Shown in pieces: positions 22,768 to 30,185 of a stretch of DNA of 34,958 nt. Numbering within the stretch: the stretch's first letter is position 1; every line of letters starts with the position of its first letter. The position numbers and the translations under genes are program-made. This stretch comes from DATMTS01 sp035564555 (lineage in GTDB: Bacteria > Actinomycetota > Actinomycetes > Actinomycetales > Microbacteriaceae), in NCBI GenBank assembly GCA_035564555.1, contig DATMTS010000091.1, positions 1 to 34,958 on the forward strand, in the 5' to 3' direction. The notes beneath the pieces are model-generated. The model was not told the origin of the DNA. It saw only the letters and a list, made by a program, of their open reading frames with translations, and did not search any database.

Positions 22768-22875
22768 CGGGCCGGACGGGGCGCCGCACATCAGCCGCGC
22801 GCGCCACGCGATCACCGGCCGGAGTGGCACCGCGGTACCACGCCCGCCGGCGCCGGAGTCGCTGCCGGAGTCGGC

Positions 22876-25479
22876 TTACTCGGCGTCGCGTGCCTGGGCG
22901 GCCAACGCACGCTGAACGCCGGCCAGGTTCTCCGAGACGAGCCGGCGCAACGCTGCGGGTTCCGGATTGGCCCGCAGCCAGGCTTCGGTCGCCTCGGCGA
23001 GCTCGCGGCTCGCCAGCGGGGCGGGGTACATCCCGGCGACGAGGTACTCGGCGATCTTGTAGGTGCGCGAGCTCCACACCCCTTGCAGCGCTTGGAAGTA
23101 CGGCTCCACGAACGGCTCCAGGATGCTCGTGTCGGCGGCACGCTGGAACCCGAGTGCGGTCGTACGCACGATCGTGTTGGGCAGCTTGTCCGAATCGAAG
23201 ACGCTCGCCCAGGCGGCGGCCTTTCCCTCTGCCGTGGGGATCGCGGATCGTGCATGCGCCGCCGACTGCTGGCCGGTTGCTGTGTTGTCGCTTGCGAGCT
23301 CCTCGTCGATCTCGGCGTTCCCTGCCTTGCCGCCGGCGACCAGGGCGATGAGCAGCTCCCAGCCGAGGTCGGTGTCGATGTCGAGGCCGTCCAGGGTCGC
23401 AGTGCCGTCGCGCAGCGCCGCGACCACCCGCATGTGCTCCTCCGTGGCGGCGAGCGCCGCGAAGAACTTCACGAACTGGAACTGAGCGTCGCTGCCGGGC
23501 GCGGCATCCTGAGCGAGCGCCCACAGGGCGCTTGCGGCCTCTTCGGCCGCTGCTGTCTGCCGATCCGGAGCGACATACGCCGTGACTGTCAGCAACAACT
23601 GGTTCAGGGTGGTGCGAATGGTCGTCGACTCGGTTTCGCTGGCGATGTTGTTCAGCACCAGGCGAACGTAGTCGCTCGGCCGTGTCTCGGCGTCGCGGGT
23701 GGCATCCCACACCGAACCCCAGACCAGCGACCGCGCGAGCGGGCTCTGAATGGTCGAAAGATGTTCGATCGCGACCTTCAGCGATACCTCGTCGAGACGG
23801 ATCTTGGCGTAGGCGAGATCGTCGTCGTTGATCAGCACCAGGTCGGGGCGCTTCAGCCCGACGAGCTCCGGCACCTCGGTGCGCTCACCGTCCACGTCGA
23901 GTTCGATGCGGTGCTCGCGCACCAGGCTGCGCTTGCCGCCGTCCGGGGCCGTCAGATTGTAGAACCCGATCGCCATGCGGTGCGGGCGGATCGTGGGGTG
24001 ATCGGATGCCGCCGTCTGCAGCACCGCAAACGAGGTGATGGTGCCGCCTTCGTCGGTCTGCAACTGCGGTCGCAGCGTGTTGACCCCTGCGGTCTCCAGC
24101 CACAGCTTCGACCAGGATGTGAGGTCGCGGCCGCTGGTGGTTTCGAGTTCGACAAGCAGGTCTTTCAGTTCGGTGTTGCCGAATCGGTGCTTCTTGAAGT
24201 ACGAGGCGACACCGGCGAGGAAGTCGTCTTGACCGACCCAGGCGACGAGCTGCTTGAGCACGGACGCGCCCTTCGCGTAGGTGATGCCGTCGAAATTGAC
24301 CTGCACGTCTTCCAGGTCGTTGATCGTCGCCACGATCGGATGAGTCGAGGGCAGTTGGTCTTGCCGATAAGCCCAGCTCTTCTCCATTGCCGCGAACGTG
24401 GTCCAGGCCTCAGTCCACTCCGTCGCCTCGGCGGTGGCGAGAGTCGAGGCGTATTCCGCGAAGGATTCGTTCAACCACAGGTCGTTCCACCACTTCATCG
24501 TCACGAGATCGCCGAACCACATGTGCGCGAGTTCGTGCAAGACCGTGACGACGCGTCGTTCCTTGATCGCGTCGGTGACCTTGGATCTGAACACGTAGGT
24601 CTCGGTGAAGGTGATCGCGCCCGCGTTCTCCATGGCCCCTGCGTTGAATTCGGGCACGAACAGTTGGTCGTACTTGGCGAACGGGTACGGGTAATCGAAG
24701 CGTTCCTCGTAGAACGCGAAGCCCTGCCGGGTCTTCTCGAAGATGTAGTCGGCGTCGAGATACTCGGCGAGGCTCTTGCGTGCGTAGACGCCGAGCGGGA
24801 TGACGCGCCCGTCGCTCGAGGTCAACTCGCTGTGCTCGCTGACGTACGGTCCGGCGATGATCGCGGTGAGGTAGGAGGAGAGGATCGTCGTCGGCTCGAA
24901 GACCCACGTCGTCGTCTCATCCCCTGAGCCCGAGCCCGAGCCCGAGTCGCTCGAGCCCGCGGCCGGGCCGTTGTGCGCCTTGGAGGCGACCGGCGAGTTG
25001 CTCACCACGACCCAGTTCGACGGTGCGATGACGGTGAAGGTGAAGACGGCTTTCAAGTCGGGCTGCTCGAACACCGCGAACACCCTGCGGGAGTCCGGCA
25101 CTTCGAATTGGCTGTACAGGTACACCTCGTCGTCGACGGGATCGACGAATCGATGAAGGCCTTCGCCCGTGTTCGTGTACGCCGCGTCTGCGACGACGGT
25201 CAGTTCGTTGTGCTCGGCGAGCTCATCGAGTTGGATGCGTAGGCCGTCACTGACCAGTGCGGGATCGAGCTCACGTCCGTTCAGGGTCACCGCATGCACG
25301 GAGCGGGTTATCGCGTCGATGAAGGTGGATGATCCGGGAGCCGCGGTGAAGCGCACCGTGGTGGTGCTCAGGAACGTCTCATCGCCCTTCGTCAGATCGA
25401 GCGTGGCGTCGTAGCTCTCGGTGCTCACGACGGCTGCGCGTTCGGCGGCCTCGACTCTGGTGAGGTTCTCTCCTGGCAA
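22876..25479 (-). CDS. pepN: Aminopeptidase N, family M1
   Basis: An 867-residue M1 metallopeptidase that removes N-terminal residues from peptides. GAMEN, which binds the substrate N-terminus, is at about 281-285. The zinc motif HELAH is at 315-319, and the third ligand Glu lies in LNESFAEYAS downstream. The C-terminal ERAP1-like helical domain completes the length. The start is taken at TTG 25479 (codons for L-P-G-E-N-L-T-R) because AAGGAGG lies 5 nt upstream and homologues begin MPGENLTR; ATG 25497 and 25521 are in frame but lack a ribosome site. A Gly/Ser linker at about 175-186 is an unusual insertion. Confidence 0.95.
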   Translation of the reverse strand: MPGENLTRVEAAERAAVVSTESYDATLDLTKGDETFLSTTTVRFTAAPGSSTFIDAITRSVHAVTLNGRELDPALVSDGLRIQLDELAEHNELTVVADAAYTNTGEGLHRFVDPVDDEVYLYSQFEVPDSRRVFAVFEQPDLKAVFTFTVIAPSNWVVVSNSPVASKAHNGPAAGSSDSGSGSGSGDETTTWVFEPTTILSSYLTAIIAGPYVSEHSELTSSDGRVIPLGVYARKSLAEYLDADYIFEKTRQGFAFYEERFDYPYPFAKYDQLFVPEFNAGAMENAGAITFTETYVFRSKVTDAIKERRVVTVLHELAHMWFGDLVTMKWWNDLWLNESFAEYASTLATAEATEWTEAWTTFAAMEKSWAYRQDQLPSTHPIVATINDLEDVQVNFDGITYAKGASVLKQLVAWVGQDDFLAGVASYFKKHRFGNTELKDLLVELETTSGRDLTSWSKLWLETAGVNTLRPQLQTDEGGTITSFAVLQTAASDHPTIRPHRMAIGFYNLTAPDGGKRSLVREHRIELDVDGERTEVPELVGLKRPDLVLINDDDLAYAKIRLDEVSLKVAIEHLSTIQSPLARSLVWGSVWDATRDAETRPSDYVRLVLNNIASETESTTIRTTLNQLLLTVTAYVAPDRQTAAAEEAASALWALAQDAAPGSDAQFQFVKFFAALAATEEHMRVVAALRDGTATLDGLDIDTDLGWELLIALVAGGKAGNAEIDEELASDNTATGQQSAAHARSAIPTAEGKAAAWASVFDSDKLPNTIVRTTALGFQRAADTSILEPFVEPYFQALQGVWSSRTYKIAEYLVAGMYPAPLASRELAEATEAWLRANPEPAALRRLVSENLAGVQRALAAQARDAE
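24926..24958 (-). repeat. Hexanucleotide repeat inside pepN
   Basis: Plus-strand GAGCCC occurs three times in a row at 24926-24943, followed by GAGTCGCTCGAGCCC. It encodes the Ser-Gly run in the linker of the peptidase. Copy number may vary by slippage without shifting the frame. Confidence 0.8.
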
Positions 25480-25630
25480 CGGTGCCTCCTTGTGCATGCG
25501 GGATTGTGTCCGAAGATCCACCCTATCGGCCGTGCCAACGGCGCGGGCCGCCTGCTCGAGCCGGGCCCGTCGTCGCCTCCTTCAGCGCCTTCGTCGGCGC
25601 TTCGGTCAGCGGCGCCGACCGCGAGCGCGG

Positions 25631-25636
25631 GACAAT
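25631..25636 (+). promoter_or_regulatory. Possible -10 box for the DUF2332 gene
   Basis: GACAAT, 6 nt before ATG 25643. It lacks the first TA of the usual box but has the same spacing as other leaderless genes here. Confidence 0.35.
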
Positions 25637-25642
25637 GGGCCG

Positions 25643-26659
25643 ATGGAGCCCATCGGGGATTCGCCCGTCGGATCGGTTCGCCCGACGTTCGAGCGGTACC
25701 GTGCCTTCGCCGATGCCGAGGCGGACTCCTCGCCCCGGTACCGTGAGCTCGCGCTCGGCGTCGCCGGCGATGCGGAGGTCACCGCGCTGATCGACCGCCT
25801 GCCCGCACCGCGCCGGCAGGTGAATCTCGTTTTCGCGTCCGCTCGGTTCTGCGGCGCCCCGATGGAGGGCTACCAAGCATTCCGCGATTGGCTCGTCGCC
25901 AACTGGGGCGCCGTGGAGAAGATCGCGCTCGCGCACACGACTCAGACGAACGAGGCCGGCAGGTGTGCGGTGCTGCTGCCGGTGATGGCGAGGATCGCAG
26001 CTGAGCGGCCGGGGAGTCCGCTCGCCCTGATCGAGGTGGGAGCCAGTGCCGGGCTGTGCCTGTATCCCGATCGTTACTCATATCGATACCGAGGTGCGCA
26101 GGGTGTGCGTGCGCTCGACCCTGTCAGCGGTCCGAGCCGGGTCGTGTTGGAGTGCGCGACGAGCGGTCCCGTGCCGGTGCCCGCCGCCATCCCCGAGGTC
26201 GTGTGGCGGGCCGGCGTCGACCTGAATCCCCTGGATGTGAACGACGCTGACGACATCGCCTGGCTCGACGCCCTGATCTGGCCCGAACACGACGACCGGC
26301 GGGCGCGGCTGCGCGAAGCGGTGCGCATCGTCCGAGCCGATCCGCCGCGCATCGTCGCCGGAGACCTGAACGAGACACTGCCGTCGCTGGCGGCATCCGC
26401 GCCCCGGGAGGCGACCCTGATCGTGTTCCACACCGCGGTGCTCGCCTATCTGAAGCGCGACGACCGGGCGCGGTTCCGGCAGACGATCTCAGCACTCGGA
26501 TGCCATTGGCTGTCCAACGAGGGAATGCGGGTGACGCCGGGGGTGGGCGAACGGCTGCCGCGAACGGCGCGGCCCGATCCGGGCGACTTCATCGTGGCTC
26601 TCGACGGCCGGCCGGTGGCGTTCGCCCAGCCGCACGGCCGCTACCTGCACTGGCTCTGA
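25643..26659 (+). CDS. DUF2332 family protein
   Basis: A 338-residue soluble protein. The N-terminal part (FERYRAFADAEADSSPRYRELALGVAGDAEVTALI) and RRQVNLVFASARFCGAP are hallmarks of DUF2332 as I recall it. LALIEVGASAGLCLYPDRYSYRY has the form of a nucleotide or SAM-binding loop (E-V-G-A-S-A-G-L), and FHTAVLAYLKRDDRARFRQTI is a later conserved helix. A methyltransferase-like Rossmann fold is therefore possible, but no substrate or activity is established. The ATG at 25643 is preferred over the open frame that extends upstream, which runs antisense across pepN. Confidence 0.87.
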   Translation: MEPIGDSPVGSVRPTFERYRAFADAEADSSPRYRELALGVAGDAEVTALIDRLPAPRRQVNLVFASARFCGAPMEGYQAFRDWLVANWGAVEKIALAHTTQTNEAGRCAVLLPVMARIAAERPGSPLALIEVGASAGLCLYPDRYSYRYRGAQGVRALDPVSGPSRVVLECATSGPVPVPAAIPEVVWRAGVDLNPLDVNDADDIAWLDALIWPEHDDRRARLREAVRIVRADPPRIVAGDLNETLPSLAASAPREATLIVFHTAVLAYLKRDDRARFRQTISALGCHWLSNEGMRVTPGVGERLPRTARPDPGDFIVALDGRPVAFAQPHGRYLHWL

Positions 26660-26692
26660 GCGGCCCCGGCGCAATCGCGGTTAGATGGAGAT

Positions 26693-27313
26693 ATGACCTC
26701 TGCAAACGAAGACACCACCGCCGTCGACTTCTGGTTCGATCCGTCGTGCCCCTGGGCATGGATGACATCGCGCTGGGTCGATGAGGTGGCCGAGCACCGC
26801 CGCCTCGACGTCACCTGGCACATCATGAGCCTCGCCGTCTTGAACGAGGACAAGGACGTGTCGGAGGACTACCGCTCGTTCTTCCCGCGGGCGCTGCGCT
26901 ACACGCGCCTGGTCACCGCCGTGCAGCAGCGGCACGGCCAGCAGTTCGTGAAACCGCTCTACGACGCGCTCGGCGCACGCATCCATCCCGGCGGGAGCAA
27001 GATTCCCGACGAGGTCATTCCCGCGGCGCTCGCCGAGGTCGGGCTGCCGGCCGCGCTCGGGCGCTATGCCGACAGCGACGAGTACGACGAGCAGATGCGT
27101 GCGAGCCACTTCGACGGCATCAACCGAGTCGGGCAGGAGGTGGGAACACCGGTGATAGCGGTGAACGGAGTGGCGTTCTTCGGCCCGGTGATCTCACCGA
27201 CGCCCCGGGGCGAGCAGGCACTGACCCTGTGGGACGGAGTCGTCGCCGCGGCATCGTATGACGGCTTCTTCGAGTTGAAGCGCACCCGCACCCGCGCTCC
27301 GATCTTCGACTGA
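26693..27313 (+). CDS. Rv2466c-like thioredoxin-fold protein (DsbA family)
   Basis: A 206-residue DsbA-fold protein resembling mycothiol-dependent reductase Rv2466c. VDFWFDPSCPWAWMTSRWVDEV near residue 10 is the active-site region. In Rv2466c the motif is CPWC; here it is CPWA, so only one redox Cys remains. A monothiol mechanism through a mixed disulfide with mycothiol is plausible; this is inference. The cis-Pro loop is VGTPVIAVNGVAFFGPV. It is intracellular. The 33-nt gap after the DUF2332 gene allows either a separate promoter or read-through. Confidence 0.87.
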   Translation: MTSANEDTTAVDFWFDPSCPWAWMTSRWVDEVAEHRRLDVTWHIMSLAVLNEDKDVSEDYRSFFPRALRYTRLVTAVQQRHGQQFVKPLYDALGARIHPGGSKIPDEVIPAALAEVGLPAALGRYADSDEYDEQMRASHFDGINRVGQEVGTPVIAVNGVAFFGPVISPTPRGEQALTLWDGVVAAASYDGFFELKRTRTRAPIFD

Positions 27314-27336
27314 CGCGGTCGCCGTCGCCGCGCCAA

Positions 27337-27342
27337 TAAACT
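27337..27342 (+). promoter_or_regulatory. -10 box for rpiB
   Basis: TAAACT, 6 nt before ATG 27349, no Shine-Dalgarno; leaderless. Confidence 0.5.
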
Positions 27343-27348
27343 GGGTCC

Positions 27349-27837
27349 ATGCGCATCCACATCGCGACCGATCACGCCGGCCTCGACTTCAGCACGCACC
27401 TGCAGCAGCACCTGCGCGCGGCCGGCCACGACGTGATCGACCACGGTCCGCCCGGCTACGACCCGCTGGATGACTACCCGGCTTTCTGCATCAACGCGGC
27501 GAAGGCGGTCGCGGCCGATCAGCAGGCGGGCGTTCAGGCACTCGGCATCGTCTTCGGCGGTTCCGGCAACGGCGAGCAGATCGCGGCGAACAAGGTCAAG
27601 GGCATCCGGGCAGCCTTGGTCTGGAACCTCAGCACCGCGCAACTCGCCCGCCAGCACAACGACGCCAACGTGGTGGCCATCGGGGCGCGTCAGCACACGG
27701 TCGATGAAGCGACCTCGCTGATCGACGCGTTCATCGCCGAGCCGTTCTCGTTCGAGGAGCGCCATGTGCGCCGCATCGCCCAGCTCGCCGAATTCGAAGC
27801 GACCGGAGACATCGCCGGCAAGAACGTCGACCACTGA
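27349..27837 (+). CDS. rpiB: Ribose-5-phosphate isomerase B
   Basis: A 162-residue enzyme that interconverts ribose-5-phosphate and ribulose-5-phosphate in the pentose phosphate pathway. The N-terminus ATDHAGLDF and GGSGNGEQIAANKVKGIRAALVWN are the substrate-binding loops. The position of the catalytic Cys/Ser in E. coli RpiB (GTGxG) is occupied by GGSGNGE, as in actinobacterial members. Length is normal. It is followed 35 nt later by nei on the same strand. Confidence 0.95.
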   Translation: MRIHIATDHAGLDFSTHLQQHLRAAGHDVIDHGPPGYDPLDDYPAFCINAAKAVAADQQAGVQALGIVFGGSGNGEQIAANKVKGIRAALVWNLSTAQLARQHNDANVVAIGARQHTVDEATSLIDAFIAEPFSFEERHVRRIAQLAEFEATGDIAGKNVDH

Positions 27838-27872
27838 CGTGACGGCGCGTTCGTCTCGATCCGGAGCGTCGG

Positions 27873-28883
27873 ATGCCTGAGGGCCACACCGTCCACCGCA
27901 TCGCCCGGCAGTTCTCCCGCAACTTCGCCGGTCATGAGATCGCCGCATCGAGTCCGCAGGGTCGATTCGCCGAGGGGGCGTCGCTGATCGATGGGCATGT
28001 GATGACCGAGGCGCGCGCGGTCGGCAAGCAGCTGTTCCTCGGTTTCGACGGCGGACTCTGGCTGCGTGTGCACCTCGGCCTCTACGGTGCGTGGGATTTC
28101 GCAGGCGAGATCACCACGGATGCCACCATCCGGTCGGCGTCAGGACGAATGGGGCAGACGAACCAGCACGGCACGGTCCTCGACGACAGCGCACTCGACG
28201 ACGGCGCACTCGATGACAGCGCCGGCGAGGACTCGATCCGCAGCCTGGGCGCGCCGCGCAAGGCGCGCCTGCGCATGTCGGAGGGCGAACAGGAGAACGA
28301 CGATCCGGACTTCGTCTTCCCTCCCGAGCCGGTCGGCGCGGTGCGGGTTCGGCTGCTCACCGACAGCGCCGTCGCCGATCTGCGCGGACCGACCGCGTGC
28401 GAGGTGCTGAGCGCCGAGCAGGTGCAGCAGGTGATCGACAGGTTGGGTCCGGACCCGATTCTCGACGACTCCGCTGCGGCGGAGGAGCGCTTCGTCGCCG
28501 CTGTGCGTGCGAAGCCGACGCCCATCGGGCAACTGCTGATGGACCAGTCGGTGGTGAGTGGAATCGGCAACGTCTATCGTGCCGAGTTGCTCTTCCGCGC
28601 CCGGCTCAACCCGCATACACCGGGCAAGTCGGTGCCCGAAGACGTGGTGCGCGCTCTGTGGCACGACTGGGTGCACCTGCTGAAGCTCGGCGTACGCACC
28701 GGTCAGATGATGACCATGGACGATCTAGCGCCGGACGACTATGCGAAGGCCATGGCATCCCGCGACGACCGCCACTGGGTCTACAAGCGGGAGGGGCTGC
28801 CATGCCGAGTGTGCGCAACCCATATCGTGATGGAACCGATGGCCGCGCGCAAACTGTACCGGTGCCCGAGCTGCCAGGCCTGA
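27873..28883 (+). CDS. Formamidopyrimidine/endonuclease VIII family DNA glycosylase
   Basis: A 336-residue Fpg/Nei DNA glycosylase-AP lyase for oxidised bases. The mature N-terminus PEGHTVHRIA supplies Pro2 (the Schiff-base nucleophile) and Glu3. The helix-two-turn-helix has GQLLMDQSVVSGIGNVYRAELLF. The zinc finger at the C-terminus is Cys-x2-Cys-x16-Cys-x2-Cys (CRVC...CPSC). It starts EGHT rather than PELP, which favours a Nei-like member. An acidic insertion at about residues 103-150, including three 5-residue repeats (LDDSA, LDDGA, LDDSA), makes it longer than the usual 260-290. GGAG lies 6 nt before the ATG. Confidence 0.93.
   Translation: MPEGHTVHRIARQFSRNFAGHEIAASSPQGRFAEGASLIDGHVMTEARAVGKQLFLGFDGGLWLRVHLGLYGAWDFAGEITTDATIRSASGRMGQTNQHGTVLDDSALDDGALDDSAGEDSIRSLGAPRKARLRMSEGEQENDDPDFVFPPEPVGAVRVRLLTDSAVADLRGPTACEVLSAEQVQQVIDRLGPDPILDDSAAAEERFVAAVRAKPTPIGQLLMDQSVVSGIGNVYRAELLFRARLNPHTPGKSVPEDVVRALWHDWVHLLKLGVRTGQMMTMDDLAPDDYAKAMASRDDRHWVYKREGLPCRVCATHIVMEPMAARKLYRCPSCQA
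28179..28223 (+). repeat. Three 15-bp tandem repeats inside the glycosylase gene
   Basis: CTCGACGACAGCGCA, CTCGACGACGGCGCA and CTCGATGACAGCGCC encode LDDSA, LDDGA and LDDSA. The in-frame array adds an acidic segment to a loop. Confidence 0.9.
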
Positions 28884-28912
28884 GTGTGCCGGCCTGACCC
28901 TTCCGCCCGGAA

Positions 28913-28918
28913 TACACT
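28913..28918 (+). promoter_or_regulatory. -10 box for the PaiB-like gene
   Basis: TACACT, 6 nt before ATG 28925; leaderless spacing. Confidence 0.5.
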
Positions 28919-28924
28919 GGCCCG

Positions 28925-29575
28925 ATGCGGCAGAATCCGAGCTTCACCCTGGCCGAGTCCGGCGAAATCAAACGACTGATCCGTGAGAACCCGTGGGTCA
29001 CGATGGTCAGTGCGACCGGCGACGGACTCGTCGCATCCCACTATCCCGTGCTGCTGGATGAGAGCCGCGACGACCTCTCGATCCTCAGCCATGTCGGCCG
29101 GCCCGACGAGCAACTGCACGAACTGGGCCGGCACGAACTGTTGGTGATCATCCAAGGCCCGCACGGTTATGTCTCACCAGGATGGTACGACGCGAACCCG
29201 GCGGTGCCGACCTGGAACTTCGTCGCGGTACATCTCAGCGGTGTTCCCGAGATCCTCACCGACGAGGAGAACTGGCGGGTGCTGGGCGCTCTCGTCGACC
29301 ACTTCGAAGACCGGATGCCGTCGCCGCGGCGGATGACCGGCACTCCCGAGAACGCGGACTACGCGAGCCGGATCATGTCGGGCACGGTCGGCTTCCGGCT
29401 CACCCCGACGAAGATCGTTGCCAAGAACAAGATGAGCCAGAACAAGTCTCAGCAGACCGTCGACCGCATCATCGGCGAACTTTCCGGCCCCGGTCCGTAC
29501 GCGAACGCGGCGCTGGCCGCCGAGATGCGCCGCACGCACGAGCGCATGCGGCGCATCTCGGAGACGACGCGCTGA
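28925..29575 (+). CDS. FMN-binding negative transcriptional regulator, PaiB family
   Basis: A 216-residue flavin-reductase-like split-barrel protein. The sequence WVTMVSATGDGLVASHYPVLLDE matches the FMN-binding N-terminus; SHVGRPDEQ, LVIIQGPHGYVSPGWYDANPAVPTWNFVAVHLSG and VGFRLTPTKIVAKNKMSQNKS complete the PaiB pattern. In Bacillus, PaiB is a regulator of sporulation and protease genes; biochemical evidence elsewhere is thin, so a flavin-dependent enzyme is also possible. It stands apart from the glycosylase (41-nt gap) and ends in front of convergent dps. Confidence 0.88.
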   Translation: MRQNPSFTLAESGEIKRLIRENPWVTMVSATGDGLVASHYPVLLDESRDDLSILSHVGRPDEQLHELGRHELLVIIQGPHGYVSPGWYDANPAVPTWNFVAVHLSGVPEILTDEENWRVLGALVDHFEDRMPSPRRMTGTPENADYASRIMSGTVGFRLTPTKIVAKNKMSQNKSQQTVDRIIGELSGPGPYANAALAAEMRRTHERMRRISETTR

Positions 29576-29602
29576 GCGCGTGCGGACGCTTGAAACCGAC
29601 CG

Positions 29603-30088
29603 CTACTTGCTGATGTGTGCGAAGAGGAACCAGCGGTCCTTGTCGAGCCCGCGTGCGATCTCGATCGCGACATCCTGGCTGGTCTGGTCGAGTTCGGCCA
29701 GTTCGGACACCGCGATGTTCACCGCTTTCAACGCCGCATCGATCTGACCGATCACCTCGGTGATCGTCTCGTTCGACTGCCGGAACCCTGCGGTCAACGG
29801 CTTGGTGGTGGTCTTCTCCGCGACGGTCTGCAGACGCGCGTCGACCGGCAGGCCGAGCGCGACGATCCGCTCGGCGGCGAGGTCGGCCCACTCCTGGGCA
29901 TGGGCGACAACGGTGTCGAGCAGTTCGTGCACGCCGATGAAGTTGTCGCCTCGCACATGCCAGTGCGCCTGCTTGCCGTTGACGACCAATGCCTCGAGGT
30001 CGATCACGACCGGAGTCAGGAATTGGGCGGCCCCTGCGGCGACGTCGGGATTGGATGCTGTCTGGGGAACGGTCTCGGTGGTGCTCAT
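29603..30088 (-). CDS. dps: DNA-protection protein during starvation, ferritin-like
   Basis: A 161-residue Dps that forms 12-subunit shells which oxidise and store iron and can bind DNA. The inter-subunit ferroxidase site is visible: HWHVRGDNFIGVHELLDTVVAHAQEWADLAAE at about residues 40-71 gives His, Asp and Glu ligands. LVVNGKQAHW precedes it. The short N-terminus has no lysine-rich DNA-binding tail. The ATG at 30088 has GAAAGGG 7 nt upstream. Confidence 0.94.
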   Translation of the reverse strand: MSTTETVPQTASNPDVAAGAAQFLTPVVIDLEALVVNGKQAHWHVRGDNFIGVHELLDTVVAHAQEWADLAAERIVALGLPVDARLQTVAEKTTTKPLTAGFRQSNETITEVIGQIDAALKAVNIAVSELAELDQTSQDVAIEIARGLDKDRWFLFAHISK

Positions 30089-30185
30089 AGCGTGGCCCTT
30101 TCATTCAAACGTGTATGCATTCAACGCTACGCGCGCAGGAACATTCCGCAACCAAGCCGAGGCTGGGCTCAGCGCAGCGTCGCGC

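Noticed and set aside
21934..24927. Very long plus-strand open frame (997 codons) across the ABC ATPase and pepN genes
   Set aside because: It is antisense to two well-supported genes and has the biased composition expected from the reverse strand of high-GC codons. No domain or start signal.
25421..25642. Upstream extension of the DUF2332 gene
   Set aside because: The added 74 codons run antisense over the start of pepN and lack family similarity; ATG 25643 has a correctly spaced promoter-like box.
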